Assembly: GCF_900176165.1 (NCBI RefSeq) | Contig: NZ_FWWU01000009.1 | Location: 2,048,501-2,112,500 of the forward strand | Direction: 5' to 3' | Source of the DNA: Deinococcus hopiensis KR-140 | Lineage (GTDB): Bacteria; Deinococcota; Deinococci; Deinococcales; Deinococcaceae | Length of the DNA stretch: 64,000 nucleotides | In this document: positions 8,575 through 23,974 of the stretch, piece by piece | Position numbering within the stretch: the stretch's first letter is position 1 | Layout of the letters: each line of letters starts with the position of its first letter | Position numbers and translations under genes: made by a program | The notes under the pieces: model-generated | What the model was told of the DNA's origin: nothing | Databases searched by the model: none | What the model saw: only the letters and a program-made list of their open reading frames with translations

Positions 8575-9417
8575 GTGACCTCCAGGCTGCTGCTCTCCAC
8601 CCCCCCCCTACCCCAGTTTGGACTGGAGGTGGAGGAGGCGACGTTGGAGGGACTGACCGGCGCAGTGGGTCTGCTCGTGCCCCATGACGGTGAGCCTGTC
8701 GCGGATGTGCGGGCGCGCCCGGACCGCTGGGCGCGGCTCACGCTGGTGTCGCAGGCCGTGCGGCGAGGACTGCCGGTGCTGGGCTGGGGTGCAGGCGCAG
8801 CGCTTTTGGGCCGGGTCCTGGGCGCGAAGGTGCGGGCCGAGCCGCAGCCCGGCCTCGCGGACGAGTGGGCCGAGTTGCCCCGCGACGCCGAGGTTGTGCA
8901 GCGGCAGGGCGAAGCGCCGCTGCTGTGGCAGGCGGGGCAGGTCACGGCCTGGGCGGGCGTAGACTTGCCACCCGAGGTTCTCGCCGAGTTTCTGGAAGGG
9001 CGAACGCTGCCGAAGGGCGCGCGGCAGATCGACGCACTCGAAACGGTAGGTGGCGAAGCTGGCCTGCGCCTCCTGCTGGATGATTTCTATGCCCGTATCC
9101 AGCACGACGAGGTGCTGGGTCCAATCTTTGCCGTCCACGTCGAGGACTGGGACGCACATCTGGACCGGGTCACGGCCTTCTGGGTAACGGTGCTGAGCGG
9201 CGCTGCGGTATGGCGGGGCAACCTGAATCACGTACACGCGAGGCTGGGTATTCGGGGCGTTCATCTGGAACGCTGGCTGACCCTCTTTCAAGAAGCGGCG
9301 GAGCGGCACCTCTCCCCCGAAGCAGCGAGGCTCCTGACCTGGCGGGCTGGGGCGATGGGCGCACGCCTGGGTCGCCGGGGGGTGGGGAACCGTCCTCATT
9401 CAAGACGCGTACCGTAG
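8575..9417 (+). CDS. Truncated (2-on-2) globin fused to a degenerate glutamine-amidotransferase-like domain
   Basis: A 280-residue protein. The C-terminal part (about 160-270) matches group III truncated haemoglobins: LLDDFYARIQHDEVLGPIF, then DAHLDRVTAFWVTVLSG, a probable proximal His221 (NHVHARL) and HLERWLTLFQEA. The N-terminal part (about 1-140) resembles the first half of a class I glutamine amidotransferase: a hydrophobic strand (GLLVP), a helix and GLPVLGWGAGAALLGRVLG, which aligns with the GLPVLGICxGxQLLAxxLG nucleophile elbow. The catalytic Cys position is Gly72 and no HxE pair follows, so it should not be an active amidase. The role may be oxygen/NO chemistry or sensing. sppA starts 5 bp downstream but with its own -10 box. 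Confidence 0.7.
   Translation: MTSRLLLSTPPLPQFGLEVEEATLEGLTGAVGLLVPHDGEPVADVRARPDRWARLTLVSQAVRRGLPVLGWGAGAALLGRVLGAKVRAEPQPGLADEWAELPRDAEVVQRQGEAPLLWQAGQVTAWAGVDLPPEVLAEFLEGRTLPKGARQIDALETVGGEAGLRLLLDDFYARIQHDEVLGPIFAVHVEDWDAHLDRVTAFWVTVLSGAAVWRGNLNHVHARLGIRGVHLERWLTLFQEAAERHLSPEAARLLTWRAGAMGARLGRRGVGNRPHSRRVP
9410..9415 (+). promoter_or_regulatory. Leaderless -10 box of sppA
   Basis: TACCGT inside the end of the globin-fusion gene, 7 nt before the ATG at 9423. Confidence 0.5.
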
Positions 9418-9422
9418 GGGGT

Positions 9423-11036
<1,614 letters not shown>

Positions 11037-11053
11037 GTGGTGGGGAACAGAGA

Positions 11054-11087
11054 GGGGAGGTGGACGCACCCGGGCGTCCACCTCCCC
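11054..11087. terminator. Bidirectional hairpin between sppA and pepF
   Basis: Perfect 14-bp stem (11054-11067 with 11074-11087), 6-nt loop, between convergent genes. Flanking T tracts are weak (TCCTTCT on the plus side). Confidence 0.65.
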
Positions 11088-11124
11088 TCCTTCTCGGCTT
11101 GGAGCTCGCCCCAGTCCACGGCCA

Positions 11125-12924
11125 CTACCCAATGATCTTCTCGTACTCCCGAATTTGCCCCCGGATCAAGTCCAGGCTTTCTTCCCAGAACTCGGGCGCG
11201 TGCAGATCAATGCCAAAGCGGGCAGCGAGGGTGCGGGCGCCGGCCAGTCCAGTGCTGGAGAGCAAATCGTCGTAGCGGGCCTGGAAGTCGGCCTCACGGC
11301 CTTCGGCCTTGGCCTGCCGGTACTGGGCGTACAGGCCGAGCCCGAACAGCAAGCCGAAAGTGTACGGATAGTTGTAAAAGCCCAGGCTGTAGTAGTGCGG
11401 CTTGACGGCCCACATGTAGGGGTGCGTGGTGTTTAGCGCGTCGCCGTACGTCTCGCGCTGCGCCCAGGTCATCAAGTTGTTCAGTTCCTGCCCCGTCAGG
11501 TCCCGCTCGGCCCGTTTCTGGAAGACGGCCCGCTCGAACAAGAAGCGCGAGTGAATATCCACCACCACCTGCGCGTGCCCCAGCAGTTGGGTTTCCAGCA
11601 CGTAGAGCCGTTCCTCGCCCGTCGCCCCCTCCAGCGCCGCATTCTGAATGATCGTCTCGCAGAAGATGGAGGCGGTTTCGGCCAGCGTCATGGGCGTCTC
11701 GCGCTGTAGGGCCGTCTTGGGCGCCTTCAGCAGGTTGTGGTAGCCGTGCCCCAGTTCGTGCGCGAGGGTGGATACGCTGTCGAGGCTGGGATCGTGGTTC
11801 ATGAGGATGCGGCTCTCGTCGCCGCGCCAGCCCATGCAGAAGGCCCCGCCGCGCTTGCCTTCCCGCGGCCCGGCGTCGATCCAGCCTTCACGAAAGGCGC
11901 GCGCGGCGTAGTCTCCGAGCTTTTGCGAGTAACCCCGGAACTGCCGTTCGACAAAGCGTGTCCCCGCCTCGTAGGTCCACTCGGTTTCACTGCGGCCCAG
12001 CGGCGCGAAGAGGTCCCACCAGTCCATCTTGTCCTTGCCCAGCGCGCGGGCTTTGGCTGCGAAATAGCGGCGGAAGTCGGGGAGGGAACGCACCACCGCG
12101 CTCTGCATGGCCTCCAGGGTCTCGCGGTCGATGCCGTGGGTAAGCAGGCTGGGGGCCACAGCGTCAGGGAAACCCCGGCGGACGGCGAGGGTGCCCTCCT
12201 CGCCCTTGACGCCGTTCATGGCAGCGGTGAGCACCACTTCGCAATCCTGCCAGACGTTCAGCTCGGCTTCAAAAGCGTCGCGCCGCACCGCTTCGTCCGG
12301 ATCGGTGGCAAGGGCGCGCAGGGCCGTCACGGGAAGCCTCTGGCCGCGGTACTCCCCGCTCAACTGGCTGGACACGTTGCCGTGCAGCTTGGCCCAGCCG
12401 CCCGCCCCACTGGGACGCAAGCGCGCGGCGAGGTCCTCCTCCTGCGGGGTCATCTGGTGCTGGGCGTACACGGTGCTGCGGCGCAGGAGGTGCTCGTGGG
12501 CGCGGGCCACTTCCGATGCGGCGAGCAGCGCGTCCACGTCCGCCTCGCCCAGCCACGCGGTCAGGCGCGAGCGCAACGGCCCCAGGGGCAGGGCCAGGGT
12601 GGTCAGTTCGCCCATCATCTGCTCAGCGGCAGCGTTGCGGCTGTCGGTGGTCACGAAGGCTTGGAGGTAGCCGCGCACGGGAACCAGATGCAGGACGAGG
12701 GTGTTCATCGCGCCCAGCACCTGCTCCAGCGCTTCCGGCGTCGCCACGTTTCCGCCCTTGCGCACACCCAGAGCGTCGAAGATGGCTTCCAGCGCACGGA
12801 CTTCCCCGCCCAGCGCTTTGAGGTCAGCGGAAAGCTGGGGATCGTTCAGGCCCGCGTACAGGTCATCGGTTCGCCAGCGGGGCAGTTCATGCGCTCCGGC
12901 CTCAAGCCTTTCGGTGGTGGTCAT
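11125..12924 (-). CDS. pepF: Oligoendopeptidase F, M3 metallopeptidase family
   Basis: A 599-residue M3-family zinc peptidase that trims cytoplasmic oligopeptides. The catalytic site is H389-E390-L-G-H393 (STLAHELGHGYHNLL), with the third zinc ligand Glu416 in MTLAETASIFCE, as expected for M3B. The all-helical body and length match PepF. The ATG at 12924 is preceded by a TAGACT box 7 nt away, so the mRNA is probably leaderless. It is transcribed in the same direction as phoU, 68 bp upstream, but as a separate unit. Confidence 0.9.
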   Translation of the reverse strand: MTTTERLEAGAHELPRWRTDDLYAGLNDPQLSADLKALGGEVRALEAIFDALGVRKGGNVATPEALEQVLGAMNTLVLHLVPVRGYLQAFVTTDSRNAAAEQMMGELTTLALPLGPLRSRLTAWLGEADVDALLAASEVARAHEHLLRRSTVYAQHQMTPQEEDLAARLRPSGAGGWAKLHGNVSSQLSGEYRGQRLPVTALRALATDPDEAVRRDAFEAELNVWQDCEVVLTAAMNGVKGEEGTLAVRRGFPDAVAPSLLTHGIDRETLEAMQSAVVRSLPDFRRYFAAKARALGKDKMDWWDLFAPLGRSETEWTYEAGTRFVERQFRGYSQKLGDYAARAFREGWIDAGPREGKRGGAFCMGWRGDESRILMNHDPSLDSVSTLAHELGHGYHNLLKAPKTALQRETPMTLAETASIFCETIIQNAALEGATGEERLYVLETQLLGHAQVVVDIHSRFLFERAVFQKRAERDLTGQELNNLMTWAQRETYGDALNTTHPYMWAVKPHYYSLGFYNYPYTFGLLFGLGLYAQYRQAKAEGREADFQARYDDLLSSTGLAGARTLAARFGIDLHAPEFWEESLDLIRGQIREYEKIIG

Positions 12925-12931
12925 GCCGGGC

Positions 12932-12937
12932 AGTCTA
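12932..12937 (-). promoter_or_regulatory. Leaderless -10 box of pepF
   Basis: TAGACT on the minus strand, 7 nt before the ATG at 12924. Confidence 0.5.
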
Positions 12938-12992
12938 GCCAGACCAGGTGAGGACCGGGATCTCGGCCAGATGGCTTAGGGCAGGCGGGCCC

Positions 12993-13655
12993 TCATCCTG
13001 CCTGCGCCTCCACCTGGCCCTGTCCGCGCAACACCATCGTCTCCAGCCGCTCGGCCACGTTGACGAGGTGATCGCCCAGCCGCTCCAGGTTACGGGCCAT
13101 GCGGTTGGCGGTCAGGGCCACCTCCACGTCGTCGGGGCGCTCGTGCAGCCGCGTGAGGCTGGCGCGCAGCATCTGTTCGTACAGGGCGTCCACCCCCTCG
13201 GCATCCAGGCGCATCACCTGGCGGGCCGCCTGCACGTCGCGCTCCGCAAACGCGTACGCCAGCTTTTCCAGCATCTCCACCAGCAGGTTGACCAGCGGCA
13301 GCACGTCCTGCAGGGTGGCGCTGCGGGTACGGGGGGCGAGGGCCTCGAGGTCCCGCGCCACCCCGAAGGCGTAGTCGCCCACGCGCTCCAGATTGGTCAG
13401 GCTGCGAAACACCATCAGGTGAAAGGCGAGGGCGTCCGGCGAGAGCGGCCCGGCAAAGGCGCGCAGGCAGGCGTCCTCAATCTCGCGCTCCAGCGCGTCG
13501 GTCTCGCGCTCCAGGGCCCCGGCGCGCAATGTCAGGCCCGCATACTCGGCGCGGCGGAAGGCGTCGCGCACGGCGTCCAGTTCCTCCAGCGCCAGGCTCA
13601 GCATCCGCAGAAAGCGGGCGGTCAGGTGCGTGGTGCTGGTCTGGCCGTTGGTCAT
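12993..13655 (-). CDS. phoU: Phosphate transport regulator PhoU
   Basis: A 220-residue all-helical PhoU with two three-helix repeats. The metal-binding signatures are visible as E/DxxxD motifs in LTNLERVGDYAFGVARD (about 90-106) and ARNLERLGDHLVNVAERLE (about 186-204). PhoU links the Pst transporter to phosphate signalling. It normally sits directly after pstB; here a 1.7-kb plus-strand segment lies between them. A PhoB/PhoR pair is not in the window. An AT-rich CATAATACT sequence just upstream could serve as a -10 region. Confidence 0.92.
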   Translation of the reverse strand: MTNGQTSTTHLTARFLRMLSLALEELDAVRDAFRRAEYAGLTLRAGALERETDALEREIEDACLRAFAGPLSPDALAFHLMVFRSLTNLERVGDYAFGVARDLEALAPRTRSATLQDVLPLVNLLVEMLEKLAYAFAERDVQAARQVMRLDAEGVDALYEQMLRASLTRLHERPDDVEVALTANRMARNLERLGDHLVNVAERLETMVLRGQGQVEAQAG

Positions 13656-13783
13656 GCGGGGAGTATTATGGCCGGTTGTGAGGCCAAGGTCAGGGGCAGG
13701 TGCCCCATGGGAAGGCCCGCCAAGACTGTGCCGTAGTGTTCAGGCGTGGAGGGGGCCCGCATGCGCGCCTCCCTCCGCCGTGA

Positions 13784-14447
13784 ACCGGCGCCGAAGCCCT
13801 GGACGCTGACCGCCGCGCGGACGAGCAGATTCACCCCATGCTCGACGCCGCAGCGCGGCACGTGGGCTCGGAGCTGGACTGCGCCTGGAACGCTTTTACC
13901 CTCCAGACCCTGGGCGACAAGATGCTGGAAGCCGGCGCAGTGGCGGACCCCCCCCACCATGGGTTTCGTTCCGCCCGTGACCTTCGGCCAGGTGAAGGCC
14001 TACCGCACCGAGGTGCAGCGCCGACTGGGCTACGCGGGTCAGGCCGCCCATGACCCCGGCATTGATCTGCCTGCCGGAACCCTGCCCGGCCGGCGGCCCG
14101 GGTGGTCCCCGGTAGAACCCTGTCCCCGCGCACGGCGCCATACGCTTGCACGCCGCAGCGGCCGTACACACCTTGGAACACGCTGCGCCCGGGGCCGGCC
14201 GCGTCTCACCACCTTGCAGGGCCAGCTTGCCCAGGCCCTGTCGCGCGCCAACTACACCGCGAGCATGTACCGACCTGGGGCGCCGCTGGCCCTGCACAAG
14301 CAGGTGGAGGAGCGGGCCAAGGCAGCCATCGAGGACCTGCTGAGCTATCCCGCCCTTCTGGACAAGGAAAAGGGAGGACAGAATACGTCCGCCCGCCGGG
14401 GTGGGGGTACGGGCGGCGCCGCTGCCCCGGCTTCGGTCCCTGGGTCA
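13784..14447 (+). pseudogene. Frameshifted remnant of an unrecognised gene
   Basis: Coding-like segments continue only if the frame is changed several times. Frame A encodes ADEQIHPMLDAAARHVG and LQTLGDKMLEAGAVAD. Removing one C from the eight-C run at 13948-13955 joins it to MGFVPPVTFGQVKAYRTEVQ. Near 14100 the sense moves to another frame (LHAAAAVHTLEHAAPGAGR), then back to LQGQLAQALSRANYTASMYRPG and VEERAKAAIEDLLSYPALLDKEKG. A stop at 14448 ends it. No family was recognised. The simplest reading is a decayed gene, although the homopolymer could be a sequencing error. Confidence 0.5.
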
Positions 14448-14450
14448 TGA

Positions 14451-14867
14451 CAGACCCAGACGGCGCGCAACCCCGACGCCACGCGCCTCATCGGGGAGAT
14501 ATGGACGCTGGACCCAGACGCCAGCTTGGCCCTCTGGAACGCCCTGGTTCAGGCGGTGAAGGCGGGCGGAGCACAGACCGCCCGCCACCCTGGCGGCGGG
14601 CCCACCGGCTTCTCCTTTTGCAGCCCCCACTGCGCCGTGTGCGGGGCCAAGCGCCCGCTGGTGATCGGAAACACGCCTGTGCCCAAAGGAACGCGCTTCA
14701 CGCCGGAGTGTGCCGCTGAGGGGGCGCGCGCCGGCGACCCCTTTAAGCGCGGAGCCGTGGTGGGCGAGTTCCAGGCGGCGGCCACCGATTACTGTGACCG
14801 GACCAGCCGCCACCGCACGAGTAACGGCAAACGTGCGGCTCCCACTGGGGGTGTGGGCGTAGCATAG
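14451..14867 (+). pseudogene. Possible downstream remnant or small Cys-containing protein
   Basis: In the same frame as the preceding remnant after its stop, an open stretch reads TARNPDATRLIGEIW, LALWNALVQAVKAG and a Cys-rich FCSPHCAVCGAKRPL-to-FTPEC segment that could bind a metal. The first ATG is 14526. No SD or -10 box was found, so it looks like the tail of the decayed gene rather than an independent one. It overlaps the -10 region of the next gene. Confidence 0.35.
14860..14865 (+). promoter_or_regulatory. Leaderless -10 box of the 104-residue gene
   Basis: TAGCAT, 6 nt before the ATG at 14872. Confidence 0.5.
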
Positions 14868-14871
14868 GGAC

Positions 14872-15186
14872 ATGCGTTACAAAATGCTCGACTACCGCAA
14901 CCAGAGCTTCATGCTGATGAGCGCCCACGAATATGACCGCTGGCAGGACAATCTTCAGCGCCGCTTCGAGGACTGCGGCGAGGCAGGCAACGTCCACATC
15001 CACGTCCGCCTCAATGGCGAAGACCGCGCCTACGCCCATGTGGACGAGTACCTCGAACAGTTCACGGTAAAGGACGTGGCCGAGGACGAGGCCAGGGTGC
15101 TGATCCGCCTGTTTGCCGCTGACGGGGATGCCAACCACGCCTGGTACGGTCCCCACGAAATTTTCCAGCCCCGGGCCGGGAAGTAA
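14872..15186 (+). CDS. Hypothetical protein, 104 residues
   Basis: A small acidic protein without signal or membrane segment that I do not recognise. It shows a coherent composition (MLMSAHEYDRWQDNLQRRFEDCG, then VHIHVRLNGEDRAYAHVDEYLEQF), suggesting a small alpha/beta fold. The -10 box 6 nt upstream and lack of frame disruption suggest a functioning gene, unlike the remnant next to it. Together they separate pstB from phoU. Confidence 0.65.
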   Translation: MRYKMLDYRNQSFMLMSAHEYDRWQDNLQRRFEDCGEAGNVHIHVRLNGEDRAYAHVDEYLEQFTVKDVAEDEARVLIRLFAADGDANHAWYGPHEIFQPRAGK

Positions 15187-15350
15187 GGCGGGACGCCCCT
15201 GACCCTCTCCCCTCGCGGGACAGGCACAGTTTCGCAGGAGGGAGGGCCCCGCGTATCCAGGGATGAGGAGGGAGGCCTGCAACGGGCAAAGCGGCCCCGT
15301 AACCGCCAGTTTACGGGCGCTGTACAAAGTTGAGGTCCACGTCTGAACGA

Positions 15351-15381
15351 GGGCCGCACCGGGACGATTCCCGTGCGGCCC
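15351..15381 (-). terminator. Terminator after pstB
   Basis: Hairpin of about 13 bp with a one-base bulge and a CGAT loop, downstream of pstB on the minus strand. The T tract is weak. Confidence 0.5.
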
Positions 15382-15402
15382 CCTTCCCCTTTCCTCTTCC
15401 TC

Positions 15403-16161
15403 TCAGCCGAAGCGGCCCGTCACATACGCCTCGGTCCGCTCGTCACCTGGGCTGGTAAAGATACGGTCCGTCTGGCCGTGCTCCACCAGATCGCCGTTCA
15501 GAAAGAACGAGGTGGTATCGGACACGCGCGCCGCCTGGTGCATGTTGTGCGTGACGATGATAATGGTGGTGACCTTTTTCAGGTCCGTCATCAGGTCCTC
15601 GATCTTGGCGGTGCTGGCGGGGTCAAGCGCCGAAGTCGGCTCGTCCATCAGCAGAATTTCGGGTTCTACCGCCAGCGCGCGCGCAATGCACAGGCGCTGC
15701 TGCTGACCGCCCGACAGACCCGTCGCCGGGGTTTTGAGTCGGTCTTTGACCTCATCCCACAGCGCCGCGCCACGCAGGGAACGCTCTGCGACTTCCATCA
15801 GGCGCTTGCCGTCGCGGATGCCCGCGAGCTTCAGGCCGCTCACCACGTTGTCGAACACGCTCATGGTGGGAAAGGGATTGGGCTTCTGAAAGACCATACC
15901 CACGCGGCGGCGCATAGACACGGGGTCCACGCCCGAGCCGTACACGTCCTCACCGTCCAGCAGGATGGTACCCGTTACCCGCGCGCCGGGCGTCAGGTCA
16001 TGCATGCGGTTGATTGCCCGCAGAAAAGTGGTCTTGCCGCAGCCGGAAGGGCCGATCAGGGCATTCACGGTGCCACGGTTGACGTTGAGATGGACGTTTC
16101 GCACAGCCTGTTTCTCACCATAAAAGATGCTGACGTCGCTGGCGCTGAGAAGAGGGGTCAT
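15403..16161 (-). CDS. pstB: Phosphate ABC transporter ATP-binding protein
   Basis: A 252-residue ABC ATPase with Walker A G37-PSGCGKTT45, signature L149-SGGQQQ155, Walker B ILLMDE ending at Glu174 and the family-typical NRMHDL and FQKPNPFPTMSVFDNV segments that identify PstB. It energises PstCA for high-affinity phosphate import. An SD AAAGGAG precedes the ATG. It is the last gene of the pstSCAB operon, separated from pstA by an 80-bp spacer rich in GCTGAC-type words. Confidence 0.96.
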   Translation of the reverse strand: MTPLLSASDVSIFYGEKQAVRNVHLNVNRGTVNALIGPSGCGKTTFLRAINRMHDLTPGARVTGTILLDGEDVYGSGVDPVSMRRRVGMVFQKPNPFPTMSVFDNVVSGLKLAGIRDGKRLMEVAERSLRGAALWDEVKDRLKTPATGLSGGQQQRLCIARALAVEPEILLMDEPTSALDPASTAKIEDLMTDLKKVTTIIIVTHNMHQAARVSDTTSFFLNGDLVEHGQTDRIFTSPGDERTEAYVTGRFG

Positions 16162-16241
16162 GAAGCTCCTTTGGGGAAAGCTGTCAGCGGTGGGCCGTCA
16201 GCTCTGGGGAAGGGTTTTGCTGACTGCTGACGGCCGGCTGC

Positions 16242-17108
16242 CTACTTACGGCGGCTGAAGCGGCGGGCCAACAGGCTCGTGACAAAAATCAGCGTGATCA
16301 GCAGCAGCGCTCCAGCCTTCGCCATCCGCTGGTTTTCCTCGTAGGCGCTGGTGGCTCCGCGGAAAATCTCCATCGGCAGAGCGCTCATCGGCTTGGTGGG
16401 ATCGAAGTTGACCTGCGGGTTGCCGAAGGCGGTGAACAGCAGGGGCGCAGCCTCTCCAGCGACGCGGGCCAGCGCGAGCATCACGCCGGTCACGATGCCC
16501 CCGGCGGCGGCGGGCAGCACGATCCGCAGGGTCACGAGCCACTGGGGCAGACCCAGCGCCAGCCCCGCCTCACGCACCGTCTTGGGCACGAGCTTGAGCA
16601 CTTCCTCAGTGGTGCGGACCACAATGGGAATCATCAGGAAGCCCAGCGCCAGCCCGCCCGCCAGGCCTGAGAAGCCGAATTTCAGCACAATCAGACCGTA
16701 AGCGACGAGGCCCATGACGATGGCCGGAATGCCCGCCAGCACGTCGCTGATCATACGGATGGTGGGCATCAGCGGGTGCTTGGGGTATTCGGCCAGGAAA
16801 ATTCCGCCCGCCACACCGACGAGAACGCCAATCACGCTCGCCATCGTCAGCATTTCCAGGCTGCCCAGAATGGCGTTGAGCAGGCCGCCACCCGTCTCGC
16901 CTTCGGGAGCGGGAGTCTTGGTGAAGAAGTCGAGGTTCATCGCGCCCACGCCCTCGCGCAGCAGGTACACGAAAATCAGGATCAGGGGCGCAACCACCAG
17001 CAGCGTGGCGAGCAGGATCAGGCCGCCCATCGCCATGTTCTTCAGGCGCCGGGCTGGACTGAGGGCGGCGCGGGGGCGGGTGGAAGTGGCGGCAGCGGTC
17101 CGCATCAT
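16242..17108 (-). CDS. pstA: Phosphate ABC transporter permease PstA
   Basis: A 288-residue permease with six membrane segments and the inner-membrane coupling motif EAGLALGLPQWLVTLRIVLPAAAGG (about 195-219, the EAA loop). The N-terminus is Ala/Arg-rich and cytoplasmic. It starts at ATG 17108 and overlaps the pstC stop by 4 nt, so the two are translationally coupled. With PstC it forms the phosphate channel. Confidence 0.94.
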   Translation of the reverse strand: MMRTAAATSTRPRAALSPARRLKNMAMGGLILLATLLVVAPLILIFVYLLREGVGAMNLDFFTKTPAPEGETGGGLLNAILGSLEMLTMASVIGVLVGVAGGIFLAEYPKHPLMPTIRMISDVLAGIPAIVMGLVAYGLIVLKFGFSGLAGGLALGFLMIPIVVRTTEEVLKLVPKTVREAGLALGLPQWLVTLRIVLPAAAGGIVTGVMLALARVAGEAAPLLFTAFGNPQVNFDPTKPMSALPMEIFRGATSAYEENQRMAKAGALLLITLIFVTSLLARRFSRRK

Positions 17109-18109
17109 TGAATGCCTTTCGGCGTCAGGCGCGCGATGATCAGTCGGGCCGCGTAGTTCACGACCACGCTCAGAAAAAAGAGGCTCAGGCCGAGCGTGAC
17201 CACGCTGGAGCGGTGCAGCGTTTCCTGCGCGTCTCCGAACTGGTTGGCGATCACCGACGCCATCGTGCTCGCGTTGCCCCACAGGCTCTTCAGGATTTCC
17301 TGGCTGTCGCCGATCACCATCGCCACCGCCAGCGTCTCGCCGAGGGCGCGGCCCAGGGCCAGAATCACGCCACCCAGAATTCCGGCGCGGGCATAGGGCA
17401 AGATGGCGCGCGAGATCACTTCCCACTTCGTCGCACCGAGGGCATACATCGCTTCGCGCTGGTCCTGCGGCACGAGGCGGATCACGTCTCGTGCCACCGA
17501 AGCCGTATAGGGCAGGATCATCACGGTCAGGATGATGACGGCCAGGGCCAGGCCGCGCCCGCCTGCCCCCGAGGGCACGAAAAAACACTGCAGGTTGGTC
17601 GTCTGCTCGGCCCACAGCGCATTGCACTTTGTGATGGTGGCGGCGTTGCCTGGATTCAGGAAATAGGCCGTCTGCCACCTGCCCAGCACTGGAGCAATCA
17701 CAAACAGCGCCCAAAGTCCGTACACCACGCTGGGCACGGCGGCCAGCAACTCAATCAGGTAGCCCACCGGGTTTGCCAACCACTTCGGCGCGTACTCGGC
17801 GACGAAGAGCGCTGAGGCGATGGCAAGGGGCACGCTGATGGCGAGCGCCACCAGGCTGGTCACCAGCGTACCCACGATCATGGTCGCAGCTCCGTAGGTG
17901 CCCGCCACAGGGTTCCAGGTGCGCTGGGTAAAGAACTCCAGCCCAAATTTCTGCAGGGCAGGCCAGGACTCGCGGGTCAGCTGAAAGACACTCAGCAAAA
18001 ACACGAGCACGATGACCGAGGCGAGCGCGAGAATCAGGATCTGGAACACGCGGTCGCTGGCGCTGGACAGCGAGGTGCGTAAGGGGAGACGTTGGGCGGG
18101 TTTGCTCAT
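17105..18109 (-). CDS. pstC: Phosphate ABC transporter permease PstC
   Basis: A 334-residue permease. It shows several transmembrane helices, the PstC-specific ELLAAVPSVVYGLWALFV and the EAA-loop region EAMYALGATKWEVISRAILPYA (about 216-238). An extra periplasmic loop with two cysteines (ITKCNALW and LQCFFVP) lies between helices. It is preceded by a 182-bp spacer after pstS that contains a possible attenuator hairpin. Confidence 0.94.
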   Translation of the reverse strand: MSKPAQRLPLRTSLSSASDRVFQILILALASVIVLVFLLSVFQLTRESWPALQKFGLEFFTQRTWNPVAGTYGAATMIVGTLVTSLVALAISVPLAIASALFVAEYAPKWLANPVGYLIELLAAVPSVVYGLWALFVIAPVLGRWQTAYFLNPGNAATITKCNALWAEQTTNLQCFFVPSGAGGRGLALAVIILTVMILPYTASVARDVIRLVPQDQREAMYALGATKWEVISRAILPYARAGILGGVILALGRALGETLAVAMVIGDSQEILKSLWGNASTMASVIANQFGDAQETLHRSSVVTLGLSLFFLSVVVNYAARLIIARLTPKGIQ

Positions 18110-18194
18110 AGTGTCATGACCTCTCGGAGGCGAACTTCCCCCAGTTCACAGGGCAACCGTCAGGAGCAGGTCAGCTCGCGCAGGCCAAGGAGAA

Positions 18195-18216
18195 CGGCCC
18201 CCACCTCGGAGGGCCG
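18195..18216 (-). terminator. Possible attenuator between pstS and pstC
   Basis: 6-bp GC stem (18195-18200 with 18211-18216), 10-nt loop, followed on the minus strand by TTCTCCTT. It may let part of the transcripts stop after pstS. Confidence 0.4.
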
Positions 18217-18291
18217 CCCACATGGAAGTTCAGAAGTTGGGGTGGGGAGAGAAGTGGCGACCTCGCGCCATTCATCCTCTCCCCCAGAAGG

Positions 18292-19314
<1,023 letters not shown>

Positions 19315-19428
19315 GCCTGACAGGTTGCGGGCGAAGTGTCAGCCGCGCGTCACTGGGTTGTCATCAGAAGGTCAGGCCGGAGCCAGAAGGGCGGGCGGCG
19401 AAGTCTCCCCCACCGCCCTCCGACCGTT

Positions 19429-23222
<3,794 letters not shown>

Positions 23223-23471
23223 GGCACTTCACCTCAAATGAAGGGGAAAGAGGCGGGGAAACGCAGGAAAGATCAGGGCGCAGGACCGGAAAAGGCCTGT
23301 GCCCGAAGCCTCGCCAGTGTACGCGCGCTGGCGGAGCGGAGAATGCGCGTAATGGCGGAGTGTGAGGCAAAAATGCACGCCTCAAGGTCTGCTTAAGGGT
23401 GCCGAACCCCCCACCCACCCCAGAGGCAGGAAAGAGGGGCGGGGGAAGCGGGAGGAGGCATCAACGCCGTG
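23223..23471. other. Intergenic region without recognised gene
   Basis: About 250 bp between the divergent exporter operon and the tRNA operon promoter. I see no coding signal beyond background, only GC-rich sequence and one GCG-rich inverted segment near 23320. Confidence 0.5.
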
Positions 23472-23500
23472 TTGACACCCTTGGGGGCCGGTGCTACTAT
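23472..23500 (+). promoter_or_regulatory. Promoter of the tRNA-tuf operon
   Basis: Perfect TTGACA (23472-23477), 17-nt spacer, TACTAT (23495-23500). Start expected near 23507. Confidence 0.85.
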
Positions 23501-23507
23501 TCACAGC

Positions 23508-23538
23508 CGGAAGTGACCGCGAGAGCGCGAAACTTCCG
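23508..23538 (+). promoter_or_regulatory. Leader hairpin of the tRNA-tuf operon
   Basis: Nested inverted repeats at the expected 5' end: outer 7-bp stem (23508-23514 with 23532-23538) enclosing a CGCG-AGAG-CGCG hairpin. It could protect the transcript end or guide tRNA processing. Confidence 0.45.
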
Positions 23539-23579
23539 AACCCCAGAGGCAGAGATTTTCTCCGCCTTCCAGCGGGAGA

Positions 23580-23658
<79 letters not shown>

Positions 23659-23715
23659 AGTGGCGCGCCACACGCCACCACAATCCGGGCCGAGACGATA
23701 GGGGCCGACATAATA

Positions 23716-23881
<166 letters not shown>

Positions 23882-23890
23882 CTTCCCCAC

Positions 23891-23965
<75 letters not shown>

Positions 23966-23974
23966 TTCGAGAGT

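Noticed and set aside
13948..13955. Poly-C tract as a phase-variation switch
   Set aside because: Other frameshifts downstream keep the gene broken even if the tract is corrected.
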